This document shows positions 20,799 through 31,543 of a stretch of DNA of 53,876 nucleotides, in pieces. The translations under genes and the position numbers were made by a program. This DNA is from Poteriospumella lacustris (Eukaryota > Sar > Chrysophyceae > Chromulinales > Dinobryaceae): the NCBI GenBank assembly GCA_008000375.1, contig SMOI01000132.1:1-53876 (forward strand). Direction: 5' to 3'. The notes beneath the pieces were generated by a model, which was not told where the DNA came from, did not search any database, and was given only the letters and a program-made list of their open reading frames with translations. Position 1 is the stretch's first letter; each line of letters starts with the position of its first letter.

Positions 20799-21440
20799 CA
20801 AAAGTGGAAGAGAAATTTTGCAACTGGTTGCAAGATCTTCTCAAGGGAAATACATTGAGTGACACAGAGTTGGGAGCCTTGAAGAGAGAAATTGGCACTC
20901 AATAATGTCGGTAAGTATCAAGGTCCTTTTCGTGCATAACGTATTCAGCTATTTGTACAGAAATGGGTCGGTGACGTACTCCTTGAGCTTCCCTGGAGGA
21001 CCTTCGTCTGTTGCGGATTACATGCGAGCACGTTGGTCTCTGGGCAGCGTGCAACAAAGTTTCGTCTTCGAGGGAAAAGGGTCCGATCAACATTGTGGAA
21101 GCTCTATTCGCCGTGCTACCTCCACGTTTTGACATGGAAATTGACGATGAAACGTGGGCTCAAGTGCACCCAGAGTATGCAGCTTTCCCTCGGGCTTGGA
21201 AGAGGTCACGTTCACCAACGAGGCTTCCTGAGAAGAAATTTTCAAGTGGACCCTCCACGTTTCCAGACATACTTGTGGACATCTGGTCTTATCGATCGCT
21301 TCGGGAGTCACGTATTGCTAGGGAATAACAAGTGCGATGGCACTGGGTTAAACGCGACTGGTGTTCCTCAGCATTTGCTCATACTGCACGAGCTTGTCAG
21401 CGTGGTTGACCAACTCAAAATCTTGAAGATGATTCGCTGA
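20705..21440 (+). pseudogene. Crypton-type tyrosine recombinase remnant
   Basis: Plus-strand frames give GGSKVEEKFCNWLQDLL, then YRNGSVTYSLSFPGGPSSV and YMRARWSLGSVQQSFVFEG followed by KGSDQ. Later frames carry PPRFDMEIDDETW. The series R-(K/N)-G, GGPS, RA-x-WSLG-x-VQ-x-x-(F/Y) and GSDQ is what I expect around the second catalytic Arg and the nucleophile region of Crypton/DIRS-type YR proteins. The catalytic His of HS-x-RKG has been lost (YLYRNG), and frames change near 21110 and 21330. The call rests on motif memory only. Confidence 0.45.
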
Positions 21441-21580
21441 ACAACGGCCAAACTACGTTGATTCACAAGCTGATATCTATGGGGGAAGACATATACACAG
21501 CATCTGGAACAGAAAACAACTCTGAGCGGGGTAGACACGGTGACCATCACAGCGGTTTCACAATTCTGATTAGCGATTGC

Positions 21581-21606
21581 GTGGTATAACCGTGGTTATA
21601 CCACGG
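21581..21606. repeat. overlapping palindromes built on GTGGTATAACC
   Basis: GTGGTATAACC (21581-21591), a 2-bp spacer and GGTTATACCAC (21594-21604) form a perfect inverted repeat. CCGTGGT/ACCACGG (21590-21606) overlaps it. GTGGTATAAC occurs a third time at about 21613. It may be a transposon end or a fold-back element. Confidence 0.8.
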
Positions 21607-21640
21607 CTAGGAGTGGTATAACAACAGTTATTCCACGGCA

Positions 21641-23160
21641 ACACCAGTGAAGTAGCCAATGTGGAAGCGTTCGCAGTATAGCTATACTCATTGAAATTGA
21701 AATTACAACGAATGACATTTTCGTCGCCATTTTAATTGCGATTTGTAATGAATTAAACACAACAGTTGGCATGAGAGCCGTTGGCATTGATGGTATCGGT
21801 GCCACGTCTTGAGGTGCTTCACCAGAAGCAAAACTGGATGATTCTTGGGCACTTTACTGGGTCATGACTGTTGATTCTTCAACCGGAAATGCGCGCGCTT
21901 TGCCGCTTGCATGCACGAAAGTACCATCATCATCATTATCGTCGTCGACGTCGATCGTACGCGTTTTGCGTCTTATGCCGCACATTCTTTATCACATCAA
22001 TAACATCAAGTTCTTTGCAACAAAATAGCCATACGGTTCATACCTTGTAATCATTTCGCTCACCAACGTCAGTAATAAACTTGACCATATTCGCATCGTT
22101 CAAATGCTCACCAGGCACAGACGCAACGGCAAAAGTGACGAGGGACATCGTTGTACGGTTGCAATGTCTTTTGAGACACCAAACCTTGACGGTTTGGCAA
22201 AGAGTCTTCTTCCGACATGACAATCGATTGTGAAAAGTAACAAGCTTTCCAATCGCCAACATGCAGTCCAATTCAAATAAGAAGGATGTTCGAAAGGGTA
22301 CCTTTTCGTCCTTTCTCCCCAAATGTTGCCCATCCCCTCTTTCTTTTACGCCCGCGCCCGTAAAGAATTCAACCCTAACGAAGGGATTGTATTACAAATT
22401 TCGATAATATTTACCTCTATATTAAACCCTCCGGTTCACCCTCCCCGCTTCCTCGTTGTTTTCCTGAGTTTTTCAACTGCGACCACTCACTGTCTCTCGG
22501 TGATAACCTTGGTGTGTCTGCGACATGGTCTGTGATAACCTTGGTGTGTGTGGTCGGTTGAAAAACTATGAAGTTGACTTTCAGTTTTTCTCATCATCCA
22601 TGGACCCCATTTCTGCGTTTGGAAGAGCGATATTCAATGACATTTCTCGCTGCCTCGAGATGGCGAATGCTATGGCAATACCACGTACGTCAATATCATT
22701 GTGCCGTCTTGGGCCATTGCTCCGTGCCGGCATCAACGATGGCACTGTCTCGGCAAAGCGTGAACCGTTTGTTGTCGACAACTGTTCCGCAAAAACCGAA
22801 TCGACAATAACGCCAATACTGACGCTAAAGCCGTCAGTATGGTGTCGGGTGTTTCTATTTTCCCGACATTATCTCTTGGGCATGCTCTTCCAACAACAGC
22901 ATAGCCTCCTTCGATATGATCCTCGATTAGTTTCCTTCGGGCATAGCATTGCCTTCTGGTTGCGCAGCAACAACAGCAGGAACAGCAGCACGTTCTAAAT
23001 GTGATTTAAGGGCTATCATTGCTTTTCTCTTTCTCGGTTGCATTTTCTTATCAAATACGAGACATAGTGAAGTGAACTTGGATCTCCGTGAGGTTGCATC
23101 ACAATGAGCTGCACCTCACCGAGGTATAACTCGTGTGGTCACTTGCCTCATTTTTAACGC
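21641..23160. other. interval without a recognisable gene
   Basis: Open frames at 22038-22322 (minus) and 22525-22998 (plus, 157 codons) have no motif I recognise and no consistent protein signal. GGTGATAACCTTGGTGTGT is directly repeated at about 22498 and 22532. Confidence 0.4.
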
Positions 23161-23165
23161 GAACT

Positions 23166-23941
23166 TTACACTCGAGGGGGACGCGAATGTCTATTTGGTG
23201 TTTTTGAGTGGGGCCTGTGAGGGATGCGAAGATTCCGGCTCAGCAATGTGTCGGTCTCGTACATGATAATGGTAACACGATCCATGATGATGATTGTGCT
23301 GCTCGTGAATTTCTCTAAGTCCTGGAAAAAAGACACTCTTATAACTTCGTATTTCGCAACAATACTTCCGTGTTCTTTCCCAACCTCGTGACGAAAAACC
23401 AGCACTTGGTCTGTCAATTGATGTCCCGAGGGACATCTTCTCGTTGGTCACAGTCTCGAAAATAGTGCATCATGATCTCTGACAATCACCTTCCTGATAA
23501 CCGTCTTAAACTTGGGATACCATCCACCTCCGTCCCATGGGTTTGCCTTCGCTTCTGGTCTTCCTTTTTTCGCTGTTTCATACTGAAGTTCTTTTGCTCC
23601 ACTGCGCCTGGGTCTTCGCATCGTGATTCTTTGGAAAGCTGCGAAGGAAACCTTCGTCGATTTGAAAATCACACCTCCTTGTATGAATTTTGTCGAATTA
23701 ACTTGCATTCTGTCGGGCAATCAATTGATCCATAGGATATGTGAGGGTAATTGGTCGCGCACCAACGCTCTGTGGCAAACTGGCGACCAGCTGCAAATCC
23801 GCTACATGTGCAAAATCTCTGACAGAATGTTGCGTTGTTGCGCACTTTGTACTCCAACATTCCGTGAACTACTTTTTGTTTGACCTCAGCGTTGTTCACA
23901 ACAGGAAAATATGAAAAAGTGTGACCGTTTTTTTCTGCCAA
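23166..23941 (-). other. possible degenerate coding region, unrecognised
   Basis: Three minus-strand frames (23669-23941, 23448-23720, 23166-23417) run in succession and could be one broken protein of about 240 residues. They include HTFSYFPVVNNAEVKQKVV, KANPWDGGGWYPKFKTVI and HEVGKEHGSIVAKYEVI. No known family comes to mind. It may be a gene remnant or chance. Confidence 0.25.
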
Positions 23942-24177
23942 TGGGTGCCTACCATAACTCGCATAAACACATAAGGGTTGGGTTACACAGAAACGGGGAA
24001 AAGTGGAATCTGGATTCGCATTTTCCGGATCCGGATTCGGAAACGGGTGGTTGCTGAGGCAGGTTTACACACCATTCATGTGAATGAGAAAGCAAAATCT
24101 TTGTTTTAGCGATAGAAATAGATTGGAAGGATTACAAATCATCCTTTATTGTGTAAAAGTAATACATTTTTTCAGAC

Positions 24178-25750
24178 ATGAATGTTCAGACAGGAACCCC
24201 TGTTCAGGGTGAAACTCACACGGCCCATGTACTGCCCGAAAATCTTCCATTTGAAGGGCTTCCGCCACAACTAGTCTTGAATGGACTGCGCAAGTTGACA
24301 GCGGATGAAGTTATTGGTGGGAAAACATTCTGGAAATCTTAACCAGTGGGAAACACTTAACCAGCAACAGATACAGATAACGAATACTGTGTTGTTTATG
24401 AAGAACACGTTGTCCGATATCACGCGAAGCAGGCTGTACGAAGGAATTCGCGGAGATATGGCAAACGAAGCCAAAGAAGAGACATCTCGCCAAGCGTACA
24501 CCAATAAACATGACAAAGCGCGTTTATTGTATTTGCGGAAAGATCCGAATTTTGCAAAAGTCTGGCAACGAGCCTTGAATGACAAGTCCCGTCAGGAGTT
24601 GGATGCAGATCACCATCGAACCGAACCGTCGAGCTATGAAGAGCTGGCGTCTGCATTCAACGATTATAAAAATAACGAATATCTGAATGCATGCGTCATC
24701 GCCGACAGAGTGTCTGCAGCCGGAGCGAAGAGCGCCGTTTCAGACATGGAGCAGATTTTCGAAGATTGCCACGACTTGGACCCAACAGCACCAAACAGAC
24801 CGAAAAAGATGCAGCGTGGGTCCGTGTTACCTACAGAGAATTGAAGAAATTAGTCACTCTCACTGGAGAAAAGTAGATCTGGATTGCATGGGGCGGAAAC
24901 TGTGTATGACATATGGATGAAATTCAGTAGAAGTAGTGGCAACGATGTGGTGACGTACGCTCGTTCACTTTTCAACGACCAAGAAATGCAACAAATTGGG
25001 CGTGCCATTCATAATGATGTTGCCAGAGACACAGGAGCATTGACTAAAACGGATGAAATTGCCGAAGCAGCCGAGAAGCAAGCGTGGAAGGACAAGAGAC
25101 AAACGAAGAATCTAGAAGAGGGAGTGAGCAACCTTTCGGTAGCTTCCGTGTTGCAGACTACGTTGACCACGCAGCTGTTGCTTGAACATGGTGATCCGGC
25201 CTTAAAACAGCGTATTTTGAAAGACTTGATGATGTCGTACGATGAGGAAAACGCGAGACAGCGATCTACGGCAACTTCTTCAAAGAAAGAGTGCAATTCA
25301 AGCCTCTCTATGTTTACCCCTGAGACCGTAACATCTCCAGAACCAAGTACAACGTCACCTGCTGCGACAATGACCAGCGACTGCGAAAGCGACAGCGAAG
25401 GTAGTTTCCAAAGCGACTCCGACAGTGAAGACGAAGACGACATCGTCAGACGCGAGGTCCACCAATCCATAAATTTTAGACGTCAATCCATATTCCCAAG
25501 TTCCAACAACCACCCTATATATTTATTTCTGTCATTCTTCAGTTTTCTGTCATTTTCTTTCATTTTCTTCACGTTTTTCATGTCCTCATTTCTCACACCG
25601 AGCGCGGCGCGACGGCCCACTGACCAGTCTCTTTCGAGACCGGCCAGCCGCCTCCCGCCATCCCCCTTTGTTATTTTGTATTCTTTGCCCGGCTCGCGGA
25701 AGCGATTCCCTCGTCGCCGCGAGCGCATCTTTCAACGCATTGCCTCATAG
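24178..25750 (+). pseudogene. Harbinger-associated accessory ORF, copy B
   Basis: ATG 24178 (MNVQTGTPVQGE) runs about 140 bp, then the frame shifts into 24305-24844 (NKHDKARLLYLRKDP, DPTAPNRPKK) and, after another break near 24850, into 24884-25750 (NDVVTYARSLFNDQEMQQIG and a coiled coil). A Ser/Asp-rich segment DSEGSFQSDSDSEDED follows. The final 90 codons are hydrophobic and basic low-complexity sequence, probably read-through beyond the original end. Blocks and order match copy A (4226-5424). It converges with transposase copy B. Function unknown; probably the DNA-binding or nuclear partner of the transposase. Confidence 0.6.
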
Positions 25751-26180
25751 CCGACCAATTGTGGTTGAATGCATCTTTGCCTGTGGACAGCGATCGGCCA
25801 GAATAGGGGACCAGAAACTGATGCTGATCCAAACAAACGAATGCCTCGTCACCAATGAAGAAGTATGCCTCGGAAAGTAGTTTCTCCTGTGTTAGCAAGT
25901 AGCTGTTTTCCGATATATCCCATGCCGTGACATCGTGGTGGACCCAGATGCCTTCACGGAAAACATTGTATATCTCAGTTCTGCATCACAGCCAGCCAGC
26001 ACAACGACACCCCAACAGTTGTTTCTGTTTCTATCAAAATTGCATCTGCGACTTCGTCCTTGGTAGGTTTCCTGGTGTGACACACTCAACCATCAAATCT
26101 GATTGGGAGCGTTCATGCCAACATCAAGACATTGGAGTTTAGCCGAAAGTTGGAGTTACTGGAACAAGCCCATCAACTGT
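25671..26180 (-). pseudogene. HARBI1/DDE_4 transposase, copy B, C-terminal half
   Basis: Leftwards from about 26110: VCHTRKPTKDEVADAI, RNRNNCWGVVVLAGCDAEL, TMFSVKASGSTT, then YFFIGDEAFVCLDQHQF, LVPYSGRSL, and WSAMRQCVER. The order is the same as copy A. The N-terminal half, which should lie at 26200-26700, is replaced by a different repeat and by a transposase start on the opposite strand, so the copy was interrupted by a later insertion. Small frameshifts are also present. Confidence 0.66.
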
Positions 26181-26263
26181 CGCTCCCGAAATGCAACGCC
26201 GACAATTAGTTCCACGACGACGATTTTTTTGCGCACTGGAATCACGCAAGCTTATGGTCTGAG

Positions 26264-26420
26264 CGCGCGCTTCGCGCGCACTCGAACCCAGCCGTTTGTG
26301 ACAAGTGACATGTGACAAGTTGAAAACACTATCGAGGTAGAGGCTTCAAACGGACACGGCGAAACGTGGATCCCCCACACCCCTAAAGGCCTCTCCAATC
26401 ACTGAAGGTGATTGCTTCGG
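26264..26420. repeat. about 155-bp repeat, inverted copy at 44508-44660
   Basis: The order is: GC-rich fold-back GCGCGCGCTTCGCGCGC, GTGACAAGTGACATGTGACAAG, CACGGCGAAACGTGG, CCCCCACACCCCTAAAGGCC, then TCTCCAATCACTGAAG and GATTGCTTCGGAAC. The same strings, reverse complemented and in mirrored order, occur at 44508-44660. It is probably the terminal region of a transposon family. It directly precedes the transposase start at 26440. Confidence 0.7.
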
Positions 26421-26439
26421 AACTTGTGGTTGGTAAAAG

Positions 26440-26956
26440 CCCAACAGTGGGGATCTTTGGAAATGGTCGAAAGGCAATTGAAAAATGATAGCGATGCAAA
26501 GCGTGTTAAGAAAAAGCGTAGAAGATTGAAGAATAGATGGAGAAACATTTGTGGGCCTTTGAAGCAATGTTTCGAATGTCCAGACAAGGATTCACAAAGC
26601 TCTATGATAAAATAGCATCACTGATGAACGACACCGATGAAGAGATGGCCAGAAGATCTAGTGGAACGGCCATTTCGAAGAAAACAAAGCTGTATGTGAC
26701 ATTGAGGTGGCTGACAGGACGGTCTTACCTTAATCTTTGTTTTGGTTGCAGACTGTCGAAGGCCGCCTTTTATTCAACAGATCCACAAAAGGGTGTTGTT
26801 TGGCCGACAATAGAGGCAATTGACAGGGCCTTTTCGATCGGAATACCTTACGAAGATGAAGATAAATTGAACGCTATGGCAGAAAAGTTTCATGTCTTCA
26901 CCAATTGTCCAAACAGAGAATTCTTTGGGTGCGTGACTGCTTGTCGTAAGTTTTGA
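26440..26956 (+). pseudogene. HARBI1-like transposase, N-terminal part, inserted in copy B
   Basis: Frame 26537-26956 reads AFEAMFRMSRQGFTKLYDKI, DEEMARRSSGTAISKKTKLY, TLRWLTGRSYLNLCF, KGVVWPTIEAIDRAFSIG and a GCVTA string that normally precedes the first catalytic D (here lost). It is the same subfamily as copies A and B but on the other strand from copy B. The basic upstream frame NDSDAKRVKKKRRRLKNRW belongs to it. The protein stops before the catalytic triad, so this is a 3'-truncated copy nested in copy B together with the 26264-26420 repeat. Confidence 0.62.
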
Positions 26957-27166
26957 TTGTGCCATTTCAAATCTCAAATACATCATTGGCAGATATGTTC
27001 GCCGCTGCGCACAAGTCGATTCCCTCCTTCAGAAGAATAGGATCCAGCGGTGCGATACAACCAAATCGATCATCAGGATTCTTGAAGTCCTCCGCCACTT
27101 GGCGCCACAGTGGGTCCTGGGTACTCCATTTTCATACGTGATGCTGCCGCTTGCAAGAGAACAAGC

Positions 27167-27655
27167 TCATCTTTGTATTTCCCTATCAAACCATTGTAAA
27201 TTCTCGGGAACGTGCTTTTGCATCGCTTGAAAGTTCTGTCCATTGCATCCAATTGCTGTTACCGCTTTTCCATAATTTGGAATATGAAGATATGTAGTAA
27301 GGGCCATCGCACCTGCACGCGGATCGGAAGATGCTTTCTTGGGCCCCAGGCGGCCCCAGGTTGGCTCTACACTGGTGCGGTTAGACTCCTCCAACGCATT
27401 TGCACCGATGTTATCTGCACTAACCGCAGCGAGTGCCAACAGCCCGTCCATTATCCCCATACGAGCAAAAAGCTTTGATTGAATTTGAATTCGATTTAAG
27501 TCATCGAAAGTTCGAGCCACCGCGATCTTCAACCTAAGCTTTCGACGATTATTTACTGCGAGATTCCAGCCTCCGATTTCCGTATTCCTACCCGAACCTT
27601 TGAGCGTTTCTGGTTTGTCAAGACCTGCCCTCAGTGAGACAACCACGTCGTTCAC
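27167..27655 (-). CDS. unrecognised 162-codon ORF
   Basis: The frame is long and protein-like: VVVSLRAGLDKPETLKGSG, RRKLRLKIAVARTFDDLNRI, FARMGIMDGLLALAAVSADN and HIPNYGKAVTAIGCNGQNF. It is Ala/Leu-rich and helical, with no signal peptide or catalytic motif that I recognise. It lies downstream of the hAT-like fragment on the same strand, but its residues do not resemble an hAT dimerisation domain. It may be the 3' part of an unknown transposon ORF. Confidence 0.35.
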   Translation of the reverse strand: MNDVVVSLRAGLDKPETLKGSGRNTEIGGWNLAVNNRRKLRLKIAVARTFDDLNRIQIQSKLFARMGIMDGLLALAAVSADNIGANALEESNRTSVEPTWGRLGPKKASSDPRAGAMALTTYLHIPNYGKAVTAIGCNGQNFQAMQKHVPENLQWFDREIQR

Positions 27656-27853
27656 ACTCTTTCAACATTGTTGCACGGGCTGGTTAAAAGAGGATGCAAA
27701 TCGCGCGATCCGGTTTGGCAAGAATGGAAACTTGTTGAGAACGTCGCCACAGCTTTGCAATCAGGGTATCGTCACTACGAGCGCCATACGTCGCTGCATT
27801 GGGTTAATGACACTGGTTTGTCGCCGGTGGAACTAGGACGTCCGCTTGTGAAG

Positions 27854-28183
27854 TCACCCCTGCAGTACTTCTTCATGTTCAGTTACGACCTTCTTCAGCG
27901 TCATCATGTTGTTCAAGACAGCTGCCATACAACGTTGAACCGATGTCATTCTTGTACCGTTATTAGCTTTCAATCCGCTCATATGTTTTCGAACATCACC
28001 AAAGTGGGCTTCGGCATTTCTGATAAGCTCACCAGGAATATGAGATGCACGAAAGAAAGTCACTATTTCCGGTGCCTTCTTTATCCCCCCTTTCGCTGAC
28101 GAATGCTTTGCAATTGCTTCCAGAATACTTCCGAACGCATGCATTATGCATCTAAGCGGGAAGATATGACAATATGAAGGCAT
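27854..28183 (-). pseudogene. hAT-like transposase fragment
   Basis: A 109-codon frame with FPLRCIMHAFGSILEAI, IKKAPEIVTFFRASHIPGEL and GTRMTSVQRCMAAVLNNM. The C-x-x-H-x-x-x-x-I, I-x-KA-x-x-I-V-x-F-F-R-x-SH and TR-x-x-S-x-x-x-C series is the middle region of hAT/DUF659 transposases (cut-and-paste, nuclear). Both ends are missing. A second piece with FRASHIPSDYIRHAEAHFG occurs at 45535-45670. Confidence 0.58.
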
Positions 28184-28199
28184 GCCTCGAAAAGCCGGT

Positions 28200-28873
28200 C
28201 ATCGTTAAAATCGTCGCCATCAGCCCACAACTTTCTCCGTGGTGACATTGAGGGAGGTAGAATAGCGGAACGAGTGAACTTTGACAATTTCCTGAGGCGA
28301 CCTTGAAGCTTGAAGCGACGTTGGTAAGAGATTTGCCTTCGGCAATATCTTCAACAGTTATCCAAGAACGATTTGAACAGCTGTATCATGGAAACATTGG
28401 GCAAGTACCTCGAGAGTTCAAGTGAGACATGAGGCCTCTCCTGCATTGACAACACAGGATCAAGAACAGTTGGCGGAGGGAAACAAATGAGAATGACATG
28501 GAACTCTTACGCGTGCTGGTACTGGCAGGACGTACCACTGTCCTTTGAATTCCCCTTATCTAAAACCAAAGGCAATTGCGATCTCTTCATGTTCGGCATC
28601 CAACGGGAGAACATTCGACCATTTCGTTTCATCACAATCCCATCGGAACTGAGGCGAAAGCATCACCAGTATTTTTCCAAGGCTAGACTCGTGTTTGAAG
28701 AGATAATTGGTAGCATTGTGAATAAGAAACTTGTTCAAACAAGGGCGAGCATCTTCTCCTTGATGATGGCTGACTGGGACGCGGCATTTGATGTTGCTTT
28801 CATGTCGCTGATTCTAGTCACGGAAAAAACCGTTGCACTGGAAAGAATCGTGGACAGCAGCAGCCACAGGTAA
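28200..28873 (+). pseudogene. unrecognised coding remnant with a shared GD-x-x-GG motif
   Basis: Plus-strand frames carry LRGDIEGGRIAERVNFDNFL (about 28241-28300), IQERFEQLYHGNIGQVPREF, ELLRVLVLAGRTTV and the ORF 28487-28873 (FEEIIGSIVNKKLVQTRASI). The first motif also occurs on the minus strand at 37890-37957 (HGDLDGGNYAERVNFDTFL), so it belongs to a repeated protein family, which I do not recognise. Frameshifts separate the pieces. Confidence 0.3.
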
Positions 28874-28935
28874 GTGGATCTTTTTCTTCTGAATGCAATA
28901 TCTCCATGAATCTATACGATCATATCTATTTGAAG

Positions 28936-29427
28936 ATGCCTACTTATTCAACAAAGCTATCCGAAAAATGTGTGAAAACCCCAAATGGTCATGCGAAGGG
29001 GTTTGATAAAACAGTGTACTGCATGCAAATTATCGAAGGCACAACAACCGTTGAAAAAGTTATGAAGCTGTTTGATGTTAAGAAAAAGACAGTGCTGTCG
29101 TGGCTCTACAAACTTCGAAAAGGTTTTGCCTTGCACGATGGACCAGGTCAGCCTCCAACGATCAACAACAGCCAACTTCATAAAGTTGTCGAACTTGCGA
29201 CCAGTGCCACCTTTGATTTAACTGCCGAAGAGGCTGAAGAGCAGCTCAATGCTGCAAAATCGGCAACAGAAGATGACTATAACAAAGTAGTAAAGAGTAT
29301 TCATGGCATATCGCGAAAGACCATGAAGAAATATGTCGCCAAAGCTGAGTTGAAAGAGACATATGCGGAGATTGCCACAAGTTCAAGGGCCTTGGCAACG
29401 ACAGATGTCTATAATTTCTGGCAATGA
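28936..29427 (+). pseudogene. psq-HTH N-terminal part of a second psq/DDD transposase
   Basis: ATG 28936 (MPTYSTKLSEKCV) is preferred over 28906 because it starts at the conserved block. Residues 15-65 are a psq-like HTH (GTTTVEKVMKLFDVKKKTVL), followed by DGPGQPPTINNSQL and helices ending in ISRKTMKKYVAKAELKETYA. The architecture matches the start of the 2475-3836 transposase and the 1517-1993 ORF. The frame ends by a shift just before the catalytic part at 29424. Confidence 0.6.
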
Positions 29428-29966
29428 ACAAGTATATGGTGGTAACAAAGGCTATAAACCAACTGCTGATACTGAATGCCGATGCAACGCAATTCGAAGT
29501 CGGTGGCAAGACGGACCATCGGGTGAAGATTTTGAGGGCGAGGACAACGAAAGGCGAACATGGGCCGAAAGCGCAGCAGAAGAAAGGAAATAGCGACGGA
29601 TCAACGTCGTATTTCATAAATTACTACATGCTCATCAGCGCTGGCGGCATACAGGCCGACCCCATCTTCATAATTGCTGATGAAAATATGGGGGCAGAGG
29701 AGTTTCGGGTGGTGACCGTACCTGGTCTTGGCGTTGGCACCAACTTAAACAATGTTGGGCATGTTGTATTTTGCAAAACGAGAACTGGGAATACCCAGTT
29801 CTTCAAATGGTTCATCGAGTTTTGCCTGGTTCGATTTGTTCTCAGCATCAAGACGCATTATGAATTGAACGACGAAGCAGAGAGTTGGTTTCAACTGGAT
29901 GGGAAAGATGTCCAGCTGAAGGCCTTCCAGTGTCCTAAAATGCTTGGGCTGCTTCCAGTGTCCTAA
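29424..29966 (+). pseudogene. catalytic part of the second psq/DDD transposase
   Basis: Homologous to residues 178-340 of the 2475-3836 protein: LLILNADATQFEVG (first acid), SAGGIQADPIFIIADENMGA, VVTVPGLGVGTNLNNVGHVV, KTRTGNTQFFKWFIEF and SWFQLDGKDVQLKAFQCPKM (second acid). The third-acid block is absent: the frame ends after a short duplication of CTTCCAGTGTCCTAAAA at 29926 and 29952. I see no CCAGTAGCC inverted repeats around this copy. It is therefore a degenerate, end-less relative. Confidence 0.66.
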
Positions 29967-29967
29967 A

Positions 29968-30407
29968 AGGAGCTACAAGCGACAACGCGACAGTCGCTTT
30001 CGTGTAGTGCGACCCTTAGGCCCACCGCTACAGCGCACCAACTCTGGAGGCCTGCAGTTCGGCCGCCGCGCCAATTGCATTGATCCCAAAGTATAGGTAA
30101 TTTAGGTGGAACTCACTGAAAGTTTAGGTATTGTGTACACAGCGCATCATAGAGGGATCCCTCTACAATTACATCGATGGTTGCTACTCTCACCATGGAC
30201 AAAAGGGGCGACTGGACAAAAGGGGCGACTGTAGTTCGAGCCCACATGCGGAAACTAACAATTACCATTAACGATGAATATATGCGTGCGCGCGAAGCGC
30301 GTGCGCAATTTGGTTTGAGTGTGGTTAAAATCGGTGTTGGTGCCTTATTGCAGAGCACGGTTTGGTTCTAAAAAATTGTTTTACTTCTGAATAATTGCCC
30401 TGCGCAT
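29968..30407. repeat. short palindromes and tandem repeat, no gene
   Basis: The interval holds a perfect palindrome TAGAGGGATCCCTCTA (about 30151-30166), a 17-bp direct tandem GGACAAAAGGGGCGACT twice (about 30197-30230) and a GC fold-back GTGCGCGCGAAGCGCGTGCGC (about 30283-30303). No coding frame is convincing. Confidence 0.7.
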
Positions 30408-30990
30408 TTGGGAATTGAAGACTCTGTCCCCGGCAACATTTTGCTTTTCCCCTATCCCCCTAACCTAACTTCTCGAATTCAGCATGCAGATCAAGGTATT
30501 ATAGCGAATATGAACCTGGGTTATAAATCGAACATGCTTTCCGAATTGTTGGAAAGCAAAAGGTTAGCAACGTGCGCAACAGCTTGGCGAAACGATGAAA
30601 AGTGGATGCAAAGGTCTGCAGCCAGCCTTTAAACCTCACAATATTGATGCTATGTATCTGCTGAATAAAGTGTGGAATGGTACAAAGTATTGTGAGAGAG
30701 CTTTGGTCGCAAGATGCTGGAGAAAGGCTCAGTGTCTTCCTTTACGTCTCCATTCTGAAGCTGAAGATACCTTTGGAGAATCAGAGCGAGACATACTAGA
30801 GAAAAACAAATTTATCACGGCATCGCTACACGATGATATCGATTTTATGTGTGAAGCCAGTGAAAGTGACGGGTATACTTTCTGCATCAAATACGTCTGC
30901 CCTTGCGGAATTAGTGGCTGGGTCTCTGGTGGATCCATATCAAAGAGGATCCGTTGTCAACGACAACGGAGAGCTGTCTGGCCTTCCTCC
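30408..30990 (+). pseudogene. pogo/Tigger-type transposase C-terminus
   Basis: The frame reads LFPYPPNLTSRIQHADQGII, ANMNLGYKSNMLSEL (third catalytic acid block, with QHADQG in place of QP-x-DQG). Then, in the next frame, FKPHNIDAMYLLNKVWNGT and ALVARCWRKAQCLP, the usual C-terminal helix of DDE_1/Tigger proteins. The upstream catalytic D residues are missing. A later acidic string and a cysteine pair (CIKYVCPCG) have no known role. A second copy of the CW-x-KA-x-CLP region is at 43827-44096. Confidence 0.62.
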
Positions 30991-31002
30991 GCCGTCTGCT
31001 GA

Positions 31003-31543
31003 GGCCCTCTCCAACCGAGCAACTCTATGCTCGTCATCGTATCTCACCGCTTCGCCACATGAAAGACGTACAGTCTGTACGTAGCTTTTGGTCGAATGGA
31101 AGTTCTGTTTGTTGATTTAATACTTCACAAAGCTTGCTCACCGACGTCGATCTTGAGGGTCGCCTTACAGATATTCTTCCCTTTTTCCGCGTTTCATCAT
31201 TCTGTAGAAGTTGCAAATGCCTTGCAAATGAGACAATTTCAATCCAGTCACTCTTCCTTCTTGTTTCGCCCAATCTGTTTCTTTACATTTCAGCAATTTA
31301 ATGCATTGATCCACCGTGGAACCATCTCCCAAAGGTGAAAGGTCTGCTTCAAGGCTCTCGGCTATCATTAACGCTCAAGAACTGTTGGTGCCGATATGAC
31401 GATATGACTTAAACTTGCGCTCAGCAACAAAGTTGCCTAACTCCGTCTGCGGTGGTTGCAAAAATGTACATTGTTACATACCCAGCCGCACCAGCTTTTG
31501 GTAAGAATTTGTTTAATAATTTTGCGCTCGGTTGGAGAGGCCC
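31003..31543. mobile_element. 541-bp miniature element, GGCCCTCTCCAACCGAGC ends, TGA duplication
   Basis: The left end GGCCCTCTCCAACCGAGC and the reverse complement of the right end (GGGCCTCTCCAACCGAGC) pair with small differences. The trinucleotide TGA flanks both sides (31000-31002 and 31544-31546), fitting the 3-bp duplications of PIF/Harbinger elements. It encodes only short frames and is probably non-autonomous. The left end lies inside the pogo C-terminal remnant region. Confidence 0.68.
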
